Shown in pieces: positions 17,603 to 26,800 of a stretch of 32,674 nt of DNA. Below the pieces are notes generated by a model. It saw only the letters and a program-made list of their open reading frames with translations, made no database searches and was not told where the DNA came from. This stretch comes from Myxococcaceae bacterium (GTDB taxonomy: Bacteria > Myxococcota > Myxococcia > Myxococcales > Myxococcaceae), in contig JADCJJ010000486.1 of the NCBI GenBank assembly GCA_020247085.1, positions 1 through 32,674 on the forward strand, written 5' to 3'. Numbering within the stretch: position 1 is the first letter of the stretch; each line of letters starts with the position of its first letter. Made by a program: the position numbers and the translations under genes.

Positions 17603-20260
17603 TCAGCGCGCGCCGCGCGTCGCTGGCATCGGGCTCGCCGTCGGCGCGGCGCTGGCCGTCGACCGGAGCAGCCCGTCGAGCTCGCCGAGCAACGCCGCGC
17701 CCCGGGGCCCCGCCCGCACGAACGCCGCCCGTGCCCGGTCCGCCGCGGCCCCGATGGCGGCGCGAGGGTCGCCGCGGCCGAGCAGCACCCGCGCCCGGCT
17801 CAGCGCCGCGGTACCTTCGTCGAGCGGGTCGCAGGTGCCCTTCGCGCAGGCCTCGAGCGCCTCGGCCGAGGCCGCCAGCGCGGTGGCCGCGTCACCGGTC
17901 GCGAAGGCCGTGCGGGCCACGCCGGCCAGGGCCGGCACGCGCGTCGGCGCCGCCGCCCCGAGGGCGCTGGTCCATTCCTCCAGCGCGACCTGGTACCAGC
18001 GGAGCGCCTCGCGCTGGCTGCCGGAGCGCTCGTGGGTCTCGGCGACGTTGGCCGCGGCCCACCCGAGGACGGGGTGCGTGGCCCCGTAGGTCTTCGAGTA
18101 CTGCTCGAACACGAGCGTGAAGCGCGCCAGGGCCTCGTCGAGGTGCCCCTGCTCGGCGAGCAGAATCGCGAAGGAGTTCTGAATGTGCGTGCAGGCCGGG
18201 TGCTCCGGGCCGGTGAGGCGGGCGAAGCGCTCGAACGCCTCCTCGAGGAGCGGCAGCGCGTCGTCGAGCCGGTGCACCTGAATCAGCGCGTCGGCCAGCT
18301 TCACGGCGGCGCCCGAGGCCTGGGGGCTCTCCTTGCCCGCGCGGCTGATGGTCAGCGCGAGCCCCTCGCGCAGGTGCGCGAGCGCCCGCTCGCCGTTCCC
18401 GGCGCGGAGCTCGACCGCGCCCAGGGCCGCGGCCAGGCGCTCGGGCGCCGTCGAGCCGGGCGACCGGGGCAGCCACGCCCGGGCCAGCGCGGCGAGCCTG
18501 CGGGCCTCGTCGACCTTCGACTCGTACAGCGCGGTGAGCTGGGCCAGGTCGCTGTAGGCCTGGCTGGCCTGGTCTGCCGCGCGCAGCTCCGTGGCCGCCA
18601 GCGCGGCGTCTTCGAGGGTGCGGCGCGCCTCGGCGACGCGCCCCAGGCTGTTGAGCGTTCGGCCCCGCAGCCCCCACAGCAGCCCCCGCTCGACGGTCGA
18701 CGCCTCGGCGGCCGCTGGCCGGGTGAGGCGCTCGGCCTCGGCGTACTGGCCGAAGGCGTGGAGGGTGGCCACCCGGGCCGCGATGGCGCTCAGGCGCTGT
18801 CGCGTGGGCGCGTCGCCGGCGGCCACCCCCGGTGCCTCGGCGACGTCGAGCCCGAGGCAGGCCGCCGTCGGGGGCAGGCGGTCGATGGCCTCGGTCGCGT
18901 GGATGACGCCGAGCCTCCCGGCCTCCTCGAGCGTCGCGCGCACCGACGCGACCTCGGCCATGCGCTCCTCGAGGCAGCCCATGCGAAGCGTCCAGCGCGG
19001 GGTGGCGCTGTCACGAGAGGCCAGGCAGGCCTCCCGGTACTGGCTCCCGAAGACGTCGGCCCGGGCGTCGAAGGCCTGCGCGACCGTCTCGAAGGTCGTC
19101 GGCGCCCAGCCGAGCTTCGTGTCGAGGAACTGCCGCTCGAGCGCCGCCCTCGCCTGAGGGGTCCACGCGCTTCGCAGGCGCTGCTCGCCCAGCGCGCAGG
19201 CCTCGGGGAGTCGGTCGCGCGCCGTGAGGGCCGCCGCGAGCAGGGTCAGGCCCAGGGCCGCGCCCCCGGCGACGACGGCGACGCGCCGCTTCGGTCGCAG
19301 CGTGACCTCGAGCGCCGACACCAGCGCGTCCATCGACGGCCACCGCCCGCCCTCTGACGCCGAGAGGCCACGCAGCACCGCCTGGCGCACGCCCGGGGGC
19401 ACCGCTCCCTCGGGCGGGAAGACGGGCGGTTGCTCCCGAATCGCGCGCGTCAACTCGGGCACCGACTGCGCCGTCCACGGACGGGCGCCGGTGAGCGCCT
19501 CGAACAACGCCACGCAGCAGCTGAACTGGTCAGAGGCCTCGTTGGCGGGCGCGCCCTCGAGCTGGGCTGGCGCCATGTAAGCGGGCGTCCCGATGAGGGA
19601 GGTATCAGGGCCGGGGGCCTCGCGCTCGAAGGCGAGGCCGAAGTCCGTCACCTGCACCCGGCCGTCCTCCCGGAGCAGCAGGTTCTCGGGCTTGACGTCG
19701 CGGTGAATGACGCCGGCGCGGTGCGCCGCGGCCAGCCCCCGGCCGACCTGCACGAAGCACTCGACGACGTCCCGCCACGTACGGCGCGGCGGCCCCCGCA
19801 GCCACTCGCGCAGCGAGCCGCCTCCGACGAACTCGAGCGCGACGAACGTCTGGTCGTTCCACTCGCCGATGTCGAAGACGGTGACGATGTGGGGGTGTGA
19901 CAGGCGCGCGAGGAGCTGCGCCTCTTGCCGCAGGCGGGCCGCCTTCGCCGGCGCCGCGCCGTCCCGGCGCAGGAGCTTCAGCGCGACGCGCCGGCCGAGG
20001 TGCGGGTCCCACGCCGCCAGCACCTGGCCCGAGGCGCCCACCCCGACGCGCTCGAGCACGAGGTAGCGCCCCACCACCGCGCCCGGAGCCGCCGGGGCCT
20101 GCGGCCGGTCCACGAGGGGCCCGGAGGACTCGAGCGCCGCCGCGACCACCCGGCGGCAGCGCGTGCAGGTGTCGAGGTGCTGCTCCGCGCCCTCGAGCGC
20201 GGCGCCAGACAGCCGCCCAGCGGCCAGCGTCAGCAGGGTGTCGTCGTCGAGGCAGCTCAT
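17603..20260 (-). CDS. Membrane-anchored Ser/Thr protein kinase with zinc-finger N-terminus and TPR domain
   Basis: 885 residues. Residues 1-40 carry H28-x3-C32-x2-C35, the zf-HC2 motif usually found in zinc anti-sigma factors. A Hanks-type kinase domain follows (about 65-320): Gly loop GVGASGQV (73-80), Lys95 in VALK, HRDVKPEN (186-193) and DFG (206-208). The activation-segment APE motif reads A-P-A (230-232), losing its Glu. A membrane helix lies at about 327-346. The remaining about 500 residues are helical repeats, with TPR-like units clearest at about 640-830, likely periplasmic. It lies downstream of a sigma factor on the same strand, suggesting signalling to transcription. Catalytic residues are intact, so activity is expected. 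Confidence 0.92.
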   Translation of the reverse strand: MSCLDDDTLLTLAAGRLSGAALEGAEQHLDTCTRCRRVVAAALESSGPLVDRPQAPAAPGAVVGRYLVLERVGVGASGQVLAAWDPHLGRRVALKLLRRDGAAPAKAARLRQEAQLLARLSHPHIVTVFDIGEWNDQTFVALEFVGGGSLREWLRGPPRRTWRDVVECFVQVGRGLAAAHRAGVIHRDVKPENLLLREDGRVQVTDFGLAFEREAPGPDTSLIGTPAYMAPAQLEGAPANEASDQFSCCVALFEALTGARPWTAQSVPELTRAIREQPPVFPPEGAVPPGVRQAVLRGLSASEGGRWPSMDALVSALEVTLRPKRRVAVVAGGAALGLTLLAAALTARDRLPEACALGEQRLRSAWTPQARAALERQFLDTKLGWAPTTFETVAQAFDARADVFGSQYREACLASRDSATPRWTLRMGCLEERMAEVASVRATLEEAGRLGVIHATEAIDRLPPTAACLGLDVAEAPGVAAGDAPTRQRLSAIAARVATLHAFGQYAEAERLTRPAAAEASTVERGLLWGLRGRTLNSLGRVAEARRTLEDAALAATELRAADQASQAYSDLAQLTALYESKVDEARRLAALARAWLPRSPGSTAPERLAAALGAVELRAGNGERALAHLREGLALTISRAGKESPQASGAAVKLADALIQVHRLDDALPLLEEAFERFARLTGPEHPACTHIQNSFAILLAEQGHLDEALARFTLVFEQYSKTYGATHPVLGWAAANVAETHERSGSQREALRWYQVALEEWTSALGAAAPTRVPALAGVARTAFATGDAATALAASAEALEACAKGTCDPLDEGTAALSRARVLLGRGDPRAAIGAAADRARAAFVRAGPRGAALLGELDGLLRSTASAAPTASPMPATRGAR

Positions 20261-20663
20261 GGCGAGGCGCGGAGGTGGCCTGCCGGGACGTCAGCGGGCC
20301 GTTGGGGCGGCAAGGTGGGCGTGGGGGCTCCGGTGGGGGCCGCGGGCGCCAGGGAGCCCGCGCCCGGCGCTCGCCCGTCGGGTCCGTGGCCGCCGAGGGG
20401 CCGGCGCGGGCGTCGGCCTGCTGGCGGCGCGCCGGCCTTTGGGGGGGCGTGGGGGGCGCTGGCCCCCGGGCGCCGACGCGCCGGGCTCCGGGGGCCCGCG
20501 GCGCCGCTGCGCCTCGACGGTGGGCGGCGCCACGAGGGGCGGCCCGCCGGCCCTCGGCGCGGCCGGGGCGCGGGGGCGCGCGTCACGCCGGGCGCTGACG
20601 AAGGTCGAAGGCCCATGGGGTCGATGAAGAGACAGCGGCGAGGGCCACCTGGTCGCATCAGCG
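20261..20663. other. 403-bp spacer of extreme GC content
   Basis: It lies between the sigma factor stop and the kinase start. The stretches 20461-20520 and 20521-20580 contain only 5 and 4 A/T bases per 60. G runs of 7 (20441-20447) and 6 (20451-20456) occur, followed by further runs, so a G-quadruplex is possible. Open frames here are Pro/Arg/Gly-rich artefacts of composition. No gene is supported. Confidence 0.5.
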
Positions 20664-21521
20664 TCACGGGGGCGGGTCGGCGTCGCGCAGCGCGCTGCTG
20701 AGCGACAGCTCGAAGCGGGACTGCACCGAGGTGAGCAGCCGCTCGACCTCGGGCGGCTCGAGCCGCAGCCGCTCCCCCAGCATCGCCTTCACCGAGGCCG
20801 CCAGCGCCTCCCGCGCGGCGGCGAGCCAGCGCGCCACCGTGGCGCGGTGTGCCCCGTACATCGGCGCCAGCTCGTCGATGGAGCGCCCGTCGAGCAGGTT
20901 CAACCGCAGCAGCGTGCGCTCCCGCACCGTCAGCCGAGCGATGGCCTCGCGGAAGCACGCCTTGAACTGCTGCTGCTGGTCGAGCGCCGAGACGGTCGCC
21001 TCGAGGCCCACCTCGTCGGCGATGAAGGCGAGCTCGTCGGTGCCCGTCACCGCCGGGCCGCGCGGGTCCCTCGCGTTCAACGCCACGTTGGCGGCGACGA
21101 TGCGCAGGAAGGCCGGGAGCGACCCGCGCCCTGAGTACAGGGCCAGCTTCGGGGGCGCCTCGCCGGTGCCCACCAGCAGCCGCGAGCGCAGCAGCTGGCC
21201 CACCTCGAGCAAGTCCGCGTCGGGGATCGACCGAGAGACGCTGCGAACGGCGTTCCGCAGCAGGCTCCCGTCGAGCCACGCCAGTGCCTCGGGGTCGCCG
21301 TCGACGCAGGCGGTGGCGACGACGAGCCCCTCGACATCGAGGTCGAGCCAGCGGGCCTCGTCCCGGTCGATGGCCGACAGCGCCGCCACCAGCCGGCGCT
21401 CGTCGACGCCGAAGGGGTTCTCAGGGCAGCGGGCCGCCAGCGCCTCGAGCACCGGGGCGTCGCGCCCGAGCGCGGCCGCGAGGCGCTCCGACGTCCAGCG
21501 AGCGGGGTGGGGTCGAGACAT
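20664..21521 (-). CDS. Sigma-70 family factor, Myxococcales type (TIGR03001-like)
   Basis: 285 residues. A region-2-like segment (about 80-155) includes 'LALYSGRGSLPAFLRIVAAN', matching the 'G.GsL..WLR' pattern of ECF-like factors. Region 4 (about 190-245) includes 'RLTVRERTLLRLNLLDGRSI' and a helix-turn-helix 'DELAPMYGAHRATVARWLAA'. The long N-terminus and the wording of both regions fit the Myxococcales-specific sigma family annotated TIGR03001, often found beside Ser/Thr kinases. It probably directs RNA polymerase to a small regulon, perhaps controlled by the downstream kinase. The start ATG at 21521 has no clear ribosome-binding site. Confidence 0.85.
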   Translation of the reverse strand: MSRPHPARWTSERLAAALGRDAPVLEALAARCPENPFGVDERRLVAALSAIDRDEARWLDLDVEGLVVATACVDGDPEALAWLDGSLLRNAVRSVSRSIPDADLLEVGQLLRSRLLVGTGEAPPKLALYSGRGSLPAFLRIVAANVALNARDPRGPAVTGTDELAFIADEVGLEATVSALDQQQQFKACFREAIARLTVRERTLLRLNLLDGRSIDELAPMYGAHRATVARWLAAAREALAASVKAMLGERLRLEPPEVERLLTSVQSRFELSLSSALRDADPPP

Positions 21522-21787
21522 CGAGGTGGAGGCGGCGCCGCCGCGGTTCTGCCCGGAAGAGAGGACGTCATCGTACCACTCGCCGGGGCCCGGGGGCGGG
21601 CGAGCGAGGCGCTCCGCGGTGGCCGGCGCGGGGGCGCACCTTCGGGCGCGAAGCCGGCGCGCGACCCTCGCGGCTCAAGGCGTCACCGGGCGTCGGTGCG
21701 CGCGGCCGGTCGGCGTCGGCCGCGCCAGTGGAGGGGCCGCGGCCCACGCCATTGCGAGCGCTCCGCTCCCCGTAGTACCTGCCGCGC
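21522..21787. other. Divergent spacer, nothing specific recognised
   Basis: 266 bp between the sigma factor and the esterase gene, which point away from each other. Promoters for both should lie here, but no consensus pair or operator palindrome was convincing. Confidence 0.35.
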
Positions 21788-22975
21788 GTGCGCCGAGCAG
21801 GCTCCATGGGCGTCGTGGTGGCGGCGCTGCTCGCCTGCGAGGTCCCTCCTCGGCCGCCTGAGTGCACCTTCACGGCCACCACCGGGCTGCCGGACCCGCT
21901 GGTTTCCCGCGACGGCGCCTGCCTGACGTCGCCGGCCCAGTGGCCCCGTCGGCGCGAGGAGCTGCTCGACCTCTTCGCCGGCACCATCTACGGGCGGGCC
22001 CCGGGCCGGCCCGAGCGGCTCGACTTCGAGGTCCGCGCCCGCGACGGCGCCGCGATGGGCGGCGCCGCCACCCTCAAGCGCGTCGACCTCGTCAGCCGGC
22101 ACCAGGGTCGCGTCCACACCTTCGAGCTCCTCCTCTTCACCCCGAACGCGCGGCGCCCGCGGGGCGTCTTCCTCTTGCTCAGCACCCGCCCCGACCGGCA
22201 CACCGACCCGACCCGCGTCGAGCGCTCCGAGTACTGGCCCGCCGAAGACGTCATCGCCCGCGGCTACGGCATCGCGGCGCTCCAGACCGACCGCCTCGCC
22301 CCAGACGACCGCGCTACCTTCACCCGCGGCGTCATCGAGCTCTTCGAGGGCCCCGTGCCCGAGGCGCAGCGCCGGCGTGACGCATGGAAGACCATCGCTG
22401 CCTGGAGCTGGGGCGCGCGGCGCGCCATGGACTACCTCGAGACCGACCCCGACGTCGACCCGGCGCGCGTCGCCGTCGTCGGGCACTCCCGCGGCGGCAA
22501 GGCGGCGCTGTGGGCCGGCGCCCAGGACGAGCGCTTCGCCCTCACCGTGTCGAACCAGTCGGGCTGCGCCGGCGCCGCGCTGAGCCGAAGGCCCGTCGGC
22601 GAGACCGTCGAGCTCGTCAACGCCGTCTTCCCCCACTGGTTCGCCGACGCCTTCCGCCGCTATGGCGGGCGTGAAGACGAGCTGCCGGTCGACCAGCACG
22701 AGCTCTTCGCCCTCATCGCTCCCCGGGCCGTCGCCGTCGGGAGCGCCGCCGAGGACGAGTGGTCGGACCCCGAGGGCGAGTTCCAGGGCCTCGCCTACGC
22801 CTCGCCCGTCTTCTCCCTGTGGGGGCACGCGGCGATCGACCCGGCGGCCTGGCCCCGTGTCGACGAGCCACGCTTCACGTTCCCTCGCGGGTACCAGCTG
22901 CGCCCCGGCGCCCACGGCCTGACTGGCCTCGACTGGCAGCGCTACCTCGACGTCGCCGACCAGCTCTGGCCCTGA
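21788..22975 (+). CDS. CE15-type glucuronoyl esterase-like lipoprotein
   Basis: 395 residues. Starting at GTG 21788 gives a charged n-region (MRRAG) and lipobox LLAC with Cys17; an ATG at 21806 would leave a very short signal. It has an alpha/beta-hydrolase fold: nucleophile Ser234 in GHSRGGKAALWAGAQDERFA, 'NQSGCAGAALSRRPVGETVE' at 256-275, the acid region 'AEDEWSDPEGEF' (321-332) and the catalytic-His motif 'PVDQHELFALIAPR' (His304). This combination is characteristic of bacterial carbohydrate esterase family 15, which cleaves ester links between lignin and glucuronoyl-xylan. It is likely surface- or periplasm-anchored. There are no neighbouring xylan genes, so the natural substrate is uncertain. 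Confidence 0.85.
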   Translation: MRRAGSMGVVVAALLACEVPPRPPECTFTATTGLPDPLVSRDGACLTSPAQWPRRREELLDLFAGTIYGRAPGRPERLDFEVRARDGAAMGGAATLKRVDLVSRHQGRVHTFELLLFTPNARRPRGVFLLLSTRPDRHTDPTRVERSEYWPAEDVIARGYGIAALQTDRLAPDDRATFTRGVIELFEGPVPEAQRRRDAWKTIAAWSWGARRAMDYLETDPDVDPARVAVVGHSRGGKAALWAGAQDERFALTVSNQSGCAGAALSRRPVGETVELVNAVFPHWFADAFRRYGGREDELPVDQHELFALIAPRAVAVGSAAEDEWSDPEGEFQGLAYASPVFSLWGHAAIDPAAWPRVDEPRFTFPRGYQLRPGAHGLTGLDWQRYLDVADQLWP

Positions 22976-22985
22976 CGGCGCGGGC

Positions 22986-23198
22986 CTACTCGTTCTCGAA
23001 GGCCTTCCGGGCGGTGTCGTCGGCGCGCTCTTGCGCCTCGGCCTCGATGCGCCGGGCGGCGCCCCGGGTCTCTTCGAGCACCTGCGTCGGCGCGGCAGCC
23101 TTCCCCGAAGGCGTCACCGTCGAGGGGCGCAGCAGCGTCCAGTAGACGACGGCCGAGATGGCGGCCAGCCCGACCACGAGCGAGATGAGGCGACCCAT
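22986..23198 (-). CDS. Small single-pass membrane protein (70 residues)
   Basis: ATG at 23198 with AAGGTG six bases upstream. An N-terminal membrane helix (about 4-24, LISLVVGLAAISAVVYWTLL) is followed by a charged, Ala/Glu/Arg-rich helical tail ('RGAARRIEAEAQERADDTAR'). It ends 11 bp from the convergent esterase stop. No family is recognised. The arrangement of a membrane anchor plus a coiled-coil-like tail is common among small envelope proteins. Confidence 0.65.
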   Translation of the reverse strand: MGRLISLVVGLAAISAVVYWTLLRPSTVTPSGKAAAPTQVLEETRGAARRIEAEAQERADDTARKAFENE

Positions 23199-23251
23199 GC
23201 GAACACCTTACCGGTGGCGCGCGACCAAGACGAGCGCCGCGTCGGCCCGCG

Positions 23252-23743
23252 TCAGGCGCAGGGCTTCTCGACGGGCGCCGGGCCGCGCGCGGCGTTGACG
23301 TGCCGCACCCACTCGCGCACCAGCGCCGTCACCGGGCGCTTGAGGCTCGAGGCCCGCGCCGGTGGAATCGACACCAGCGCCCAGTCGTCCGACAGCCACT
23401 CGACGAGCCGGGCCGCCGCGGGTGACAGCGCGATGGGGCGCGCCACGCCGCGCCTCGTCACGCCGGTGTGCAGCACGAGCTGCACGTCGGCGCTCGGCTG
23501 CAGGCGGAAGGTGGCGAAGAACTGCGCGCCGACGCGAAAGCTGGGGCTGCTCCAGTGCACCGCCTCGGCGACGCTCGGGGCCGCGTCGAGCACCCACCGG
23601 CGCACGCGCGCGATGTCGTCTCGCAGCGGGTGGTCGAGCGTCTCGAGGAAGGCGTCGACCTCGTTGCCGGCGGGCGGCGGGAGTTTGTCGGTGTTGCCGC
23701 GACCGACGAGCGCGATGCTGCGGGAAGAACGGGCGCCCTTCAT
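23252..23743 (-). CDS. DUF1801 domain protein
   Basis: About 163 residues from the ATG at 23743; a GTG at 23788 is a possible longer start. Neither has a clear ribosome-binding site. Residues about 25-145 follow the DUF1801/YdhG-like pattern: 'VDAFLETLDHPLRDDIARVR', 'EAVHWSSPSFRVGAQFFATF' and a later strand-rich stretch 'VQLVLHTG'. The fold is an alpha/beta sandwich related to small cytoplasmic proteins of unknown role, some linked to iron. It lies between the small membrane protein and tamB on the same strand. Confidence 0.75.
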   Translation of the reverse strand: MKGARSSRSIALVGRGNTDKLPPPAGNEVDAFLETLDHPLRDDIARVRRWVLDAAPSVAEAVHWSSPSFRVGAQFFATFRLQPSADVQLVLHTGVTRRGVARPIALSPAAARLVEWLSDDWALVSIPPARASSLKRPVTALVREWVRHVNAARGPAPVEKPCA

Positions 23744-23849
23744 CGAGGAACGGAGTGTTTCAAGTCCCCGGGGTGAGACACAAGACACACCTCAGCGCAC
23801 ATCGAGCAGGGGGCGGCAGCTGGGGCGGAGCCGGGCGGGCGCCCGCGCC

Positions 23850-26800
23850 TCACCAGTCGCGGCTCCACACCATGTCGACGCCGGCCGCGGGGGCGTCACC
23901 GGCGGTGGCCTCGACGCAGACGTTCTTCGACAGCTGCAGCTCGAGGCGGCCGGCGTGGGTGTTCTCGCCGCGGGCCTTGTTGGCGCCCGGTTGAAACGTG
24001 TACCCGAGGTACAGGCTGTCGGAGAGGTACTTGCCCACCTCGACGCGCGTCGAGGCGAGGCCTTCGCTGCCGGTGTCGATGGAGACGACGTCGATGATGT
24101 CGATGGGGAGCTTCTTGAGCAGTGCGTTCTTCAGCTCGTTGGCGGCCAGCGAGCCCACCACCGACACGGCCTGCTCGGCGGTGATGGACGCGCCCGAGGA
24201 GCGGCGCAGGTCGCGCCGGCCCGTCGCCAGCAGCGTGTAGATGTCCGACTCGCTCATCGGCGGGTCGCTCGACACCTGCAGCGACACGTCTTTCCCTCGG
24301 CCCGTGACCGCCACCACCACCTTCACCTTCTCGCGCTCGTTGGTGTGCTCGGCGCGGACGTTGATGAGGGGCGTGCTCGCCGGGCCGGTGAAGCGCGCCG
24401 TCGACTCGGAGCGCTGCCCCGAGGGGTCGACCCGGTTCACCTTGAACTCCCGCCCGATGACGTCGATGCGCCCGCCCAGCACGCGGGCCTCGCCGAAGAG
24501 TTGGGTCGAGTCGGCGTACTCGACCCGGAAGGCGTCCGAGAGCCCGAGCTCGACGTTGAGGTCCGATGAGCGCACCCAGAGGTTCCGCGGCGCCACCAGC
24601 ACCGCGCGCCAGGCCCTCGACGGCGCCGCTGCCGCCACCGGCCCGTCGGCGCGCCGCCGGCCGGCCACCACCCGTCCGCCGCGCACCAGCACGACGTCGC
24701 GGGGCCGCTCGAGGTCCTGCACGTCCTTACGCTTCACCTCTGGCAGCTCGACGTCGACGCGGGCCAGCTCGACGGTCGACAGGTCGACCAGTCCCGGCGT
24801 CACCTCTCCCTCGAGCTTCACCTTCGCCGAGACGATGGCCAGCAGCTGGTCGTCATTGACGAGCGAGAAGCGCGACGCCGCGCCGCTGCCGCGCAGCTGC
24901 CACCCGGCGCCGGGGCGCCGCTGCGCCGACGACGGGTCGAGCACCAGGCTGCCGCTGCCCGAGCGCACCGAGAGCGTGCGCACGTCGATGCGCTCGTTGG
25001 TGACGCCGACCTCGACGTCGATGTCGCGGAAGTCGCCGGAGCTCGCCAGCGCCAGCCGCCCCTGCTTCCAGGTGACGGTGCCGTTGAGGTCGGGCGCGCC
25101 GAGCGTGCCGCGCACCTCGAAGGCATCGAGGCCCAGGCGCCCGCCCACCGTGCGCACCGTGGGGGTGACGCCCGAGAGGAAGCCGAGGTCGAAGGCTGTG
25201 GCGGTGACGTCGAGCCGCAGCGGCACCGCCCCGATGTCGAGCCCCTGCCGGAGCAGCTCGATGGACGGGTCGAACCCCACCACACCGGTCGCGCGCAGCT
25301 CGCTGTTCCCACGAGCCTTCAAGGTGAGGGCGAGGGCCTGGCTGCGCCCCTTCGTGCGGCTCACCAGGCGCGCCTGTCCCAGCGGCACTTTGCCGAACGA
25401 CAGCGCCTGCACGGTGGCGTCCACCGACACCTGCGGGTCGTCGAGGCGGCCCGTCACGCCCAGGTCGACGCTCACCGAGCCAGAGGGCACGACGTCGTCG
25501 TCCCGGTGGGGGAAGAAGCGCCCCAGCGGCATCGGCGCGAGCGACAGGCGGGCGGTGACCTGCTCGGCCCCGAGGGCCGCCGGCGCGACGAGGCGGCCGG
25601 GGGGCGCGTCGACGAAGGCGTCGAGCTCGAACAGGGGTCGCCCCTCGAGGCGCCCGGTGCCGGCCAGGCGGGTGACGGTGTCGGTGGTCGTCAGCTCGAG
25701 CGCGCCGTCGAGGCCCTCGAGCGGCGGCGCCGTCACGCCCCGCCACGAGAGCGTCGCCTGCCCGCGCGGGTCGTCGACCGAGCCCGTCGCCGCCACCCTC
25801 AGCGAAGCGACGCCCGCCACGTCGTCGGCGCCGGGCACCCCAAGGCGGCGCAGGGCCGAGAGCGGCAGGTCGGTCAGCGCGAGCGAGAGGGTGACCGGCA
25901 GGGCGCGCAGGCGCTCCACCGTCGGCGACTTGGCCCGCAGCGCGCGCAGCGACAGCGGCGTGTCGAGCGTGAGCCGGGCCTCGGCGCCCTCGACGCGGGC
26001 GCCCAGCGTGACGGCGAGGGCGCCCGCGTCACGGCTCGACACGCCGAGCGCGGTGGCGTCGAGATGCAGCGGCCCGGTCAGCGGGCCGGTCGGCGTCACC
26101 GTCACCCGCGGGCTCTCGACGAGGAGCGTCAGCGCCGGGTCGTTCGCGCGCCCGCCCAGCTCGAGCCGCCCCGACAGCGTGCCCGACACGGGCCACGTCT
26201 GCGCGCGCCAGGCCTGCAGCGCCTCGAGGCTCACCCCGGTGAAGGACGCCCGCACCGAGAGGGGCTCGGGCGCGTCGTCGAGCAGCCCCGCCAGCGGCAC
26301 CTCGAAGGCCCCGTCGACGGCCCCCAGCGACGTCGACACCGAGGCGGTGCCGCGGGCGACGCCCCCCTCGAGGGCACCGTCGAGCCGCCCGTCGACGTGG
26401 CGTACGCCCAGCACCGCCGCGTCGCGCGCGCGCAAAGAGGCGGTGACGTCGGGGCGGGGCAGCCGGCCCGTGGCGGAGACACGGCCCGACACCACGCCCG
26501 ACAGCCCGAGGGCCTCGGGCGCCAGCACCCGGGGCAGCGTGGCGAGGTTGACGTCCGTCGCCGTCACCGCCGCGTCGAGCCGCTGGCCGCGCAGGGTGGC
26601 CCGCGCCTCGAACCGCTGGCCCTTCGAGGCGAGGGTGAGCGGCGACAGCTCGAGCGAGGGGCTCCAGCGCAGGCGGGCCGGCCCGGCGAGGGCCCACGCG
26701 GCGCGCGCGTCGTCGAGGCGCAGGCCCGTGAGCGCCAGCCCCGAGGCGTCGGCGTCGAGCGTGCCGTCGAGCGAGAGTCGCAGGTCGCCCAGCCCCTTCG

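Noticed and set aside
20257-20600. Possible Pro/Gly-rich small gene between the sigma factor and the kinase
   Set aside because: Every frame is open here because of about 90% GC; none has a start with a ribosome-binding site or a plausible protein composition.
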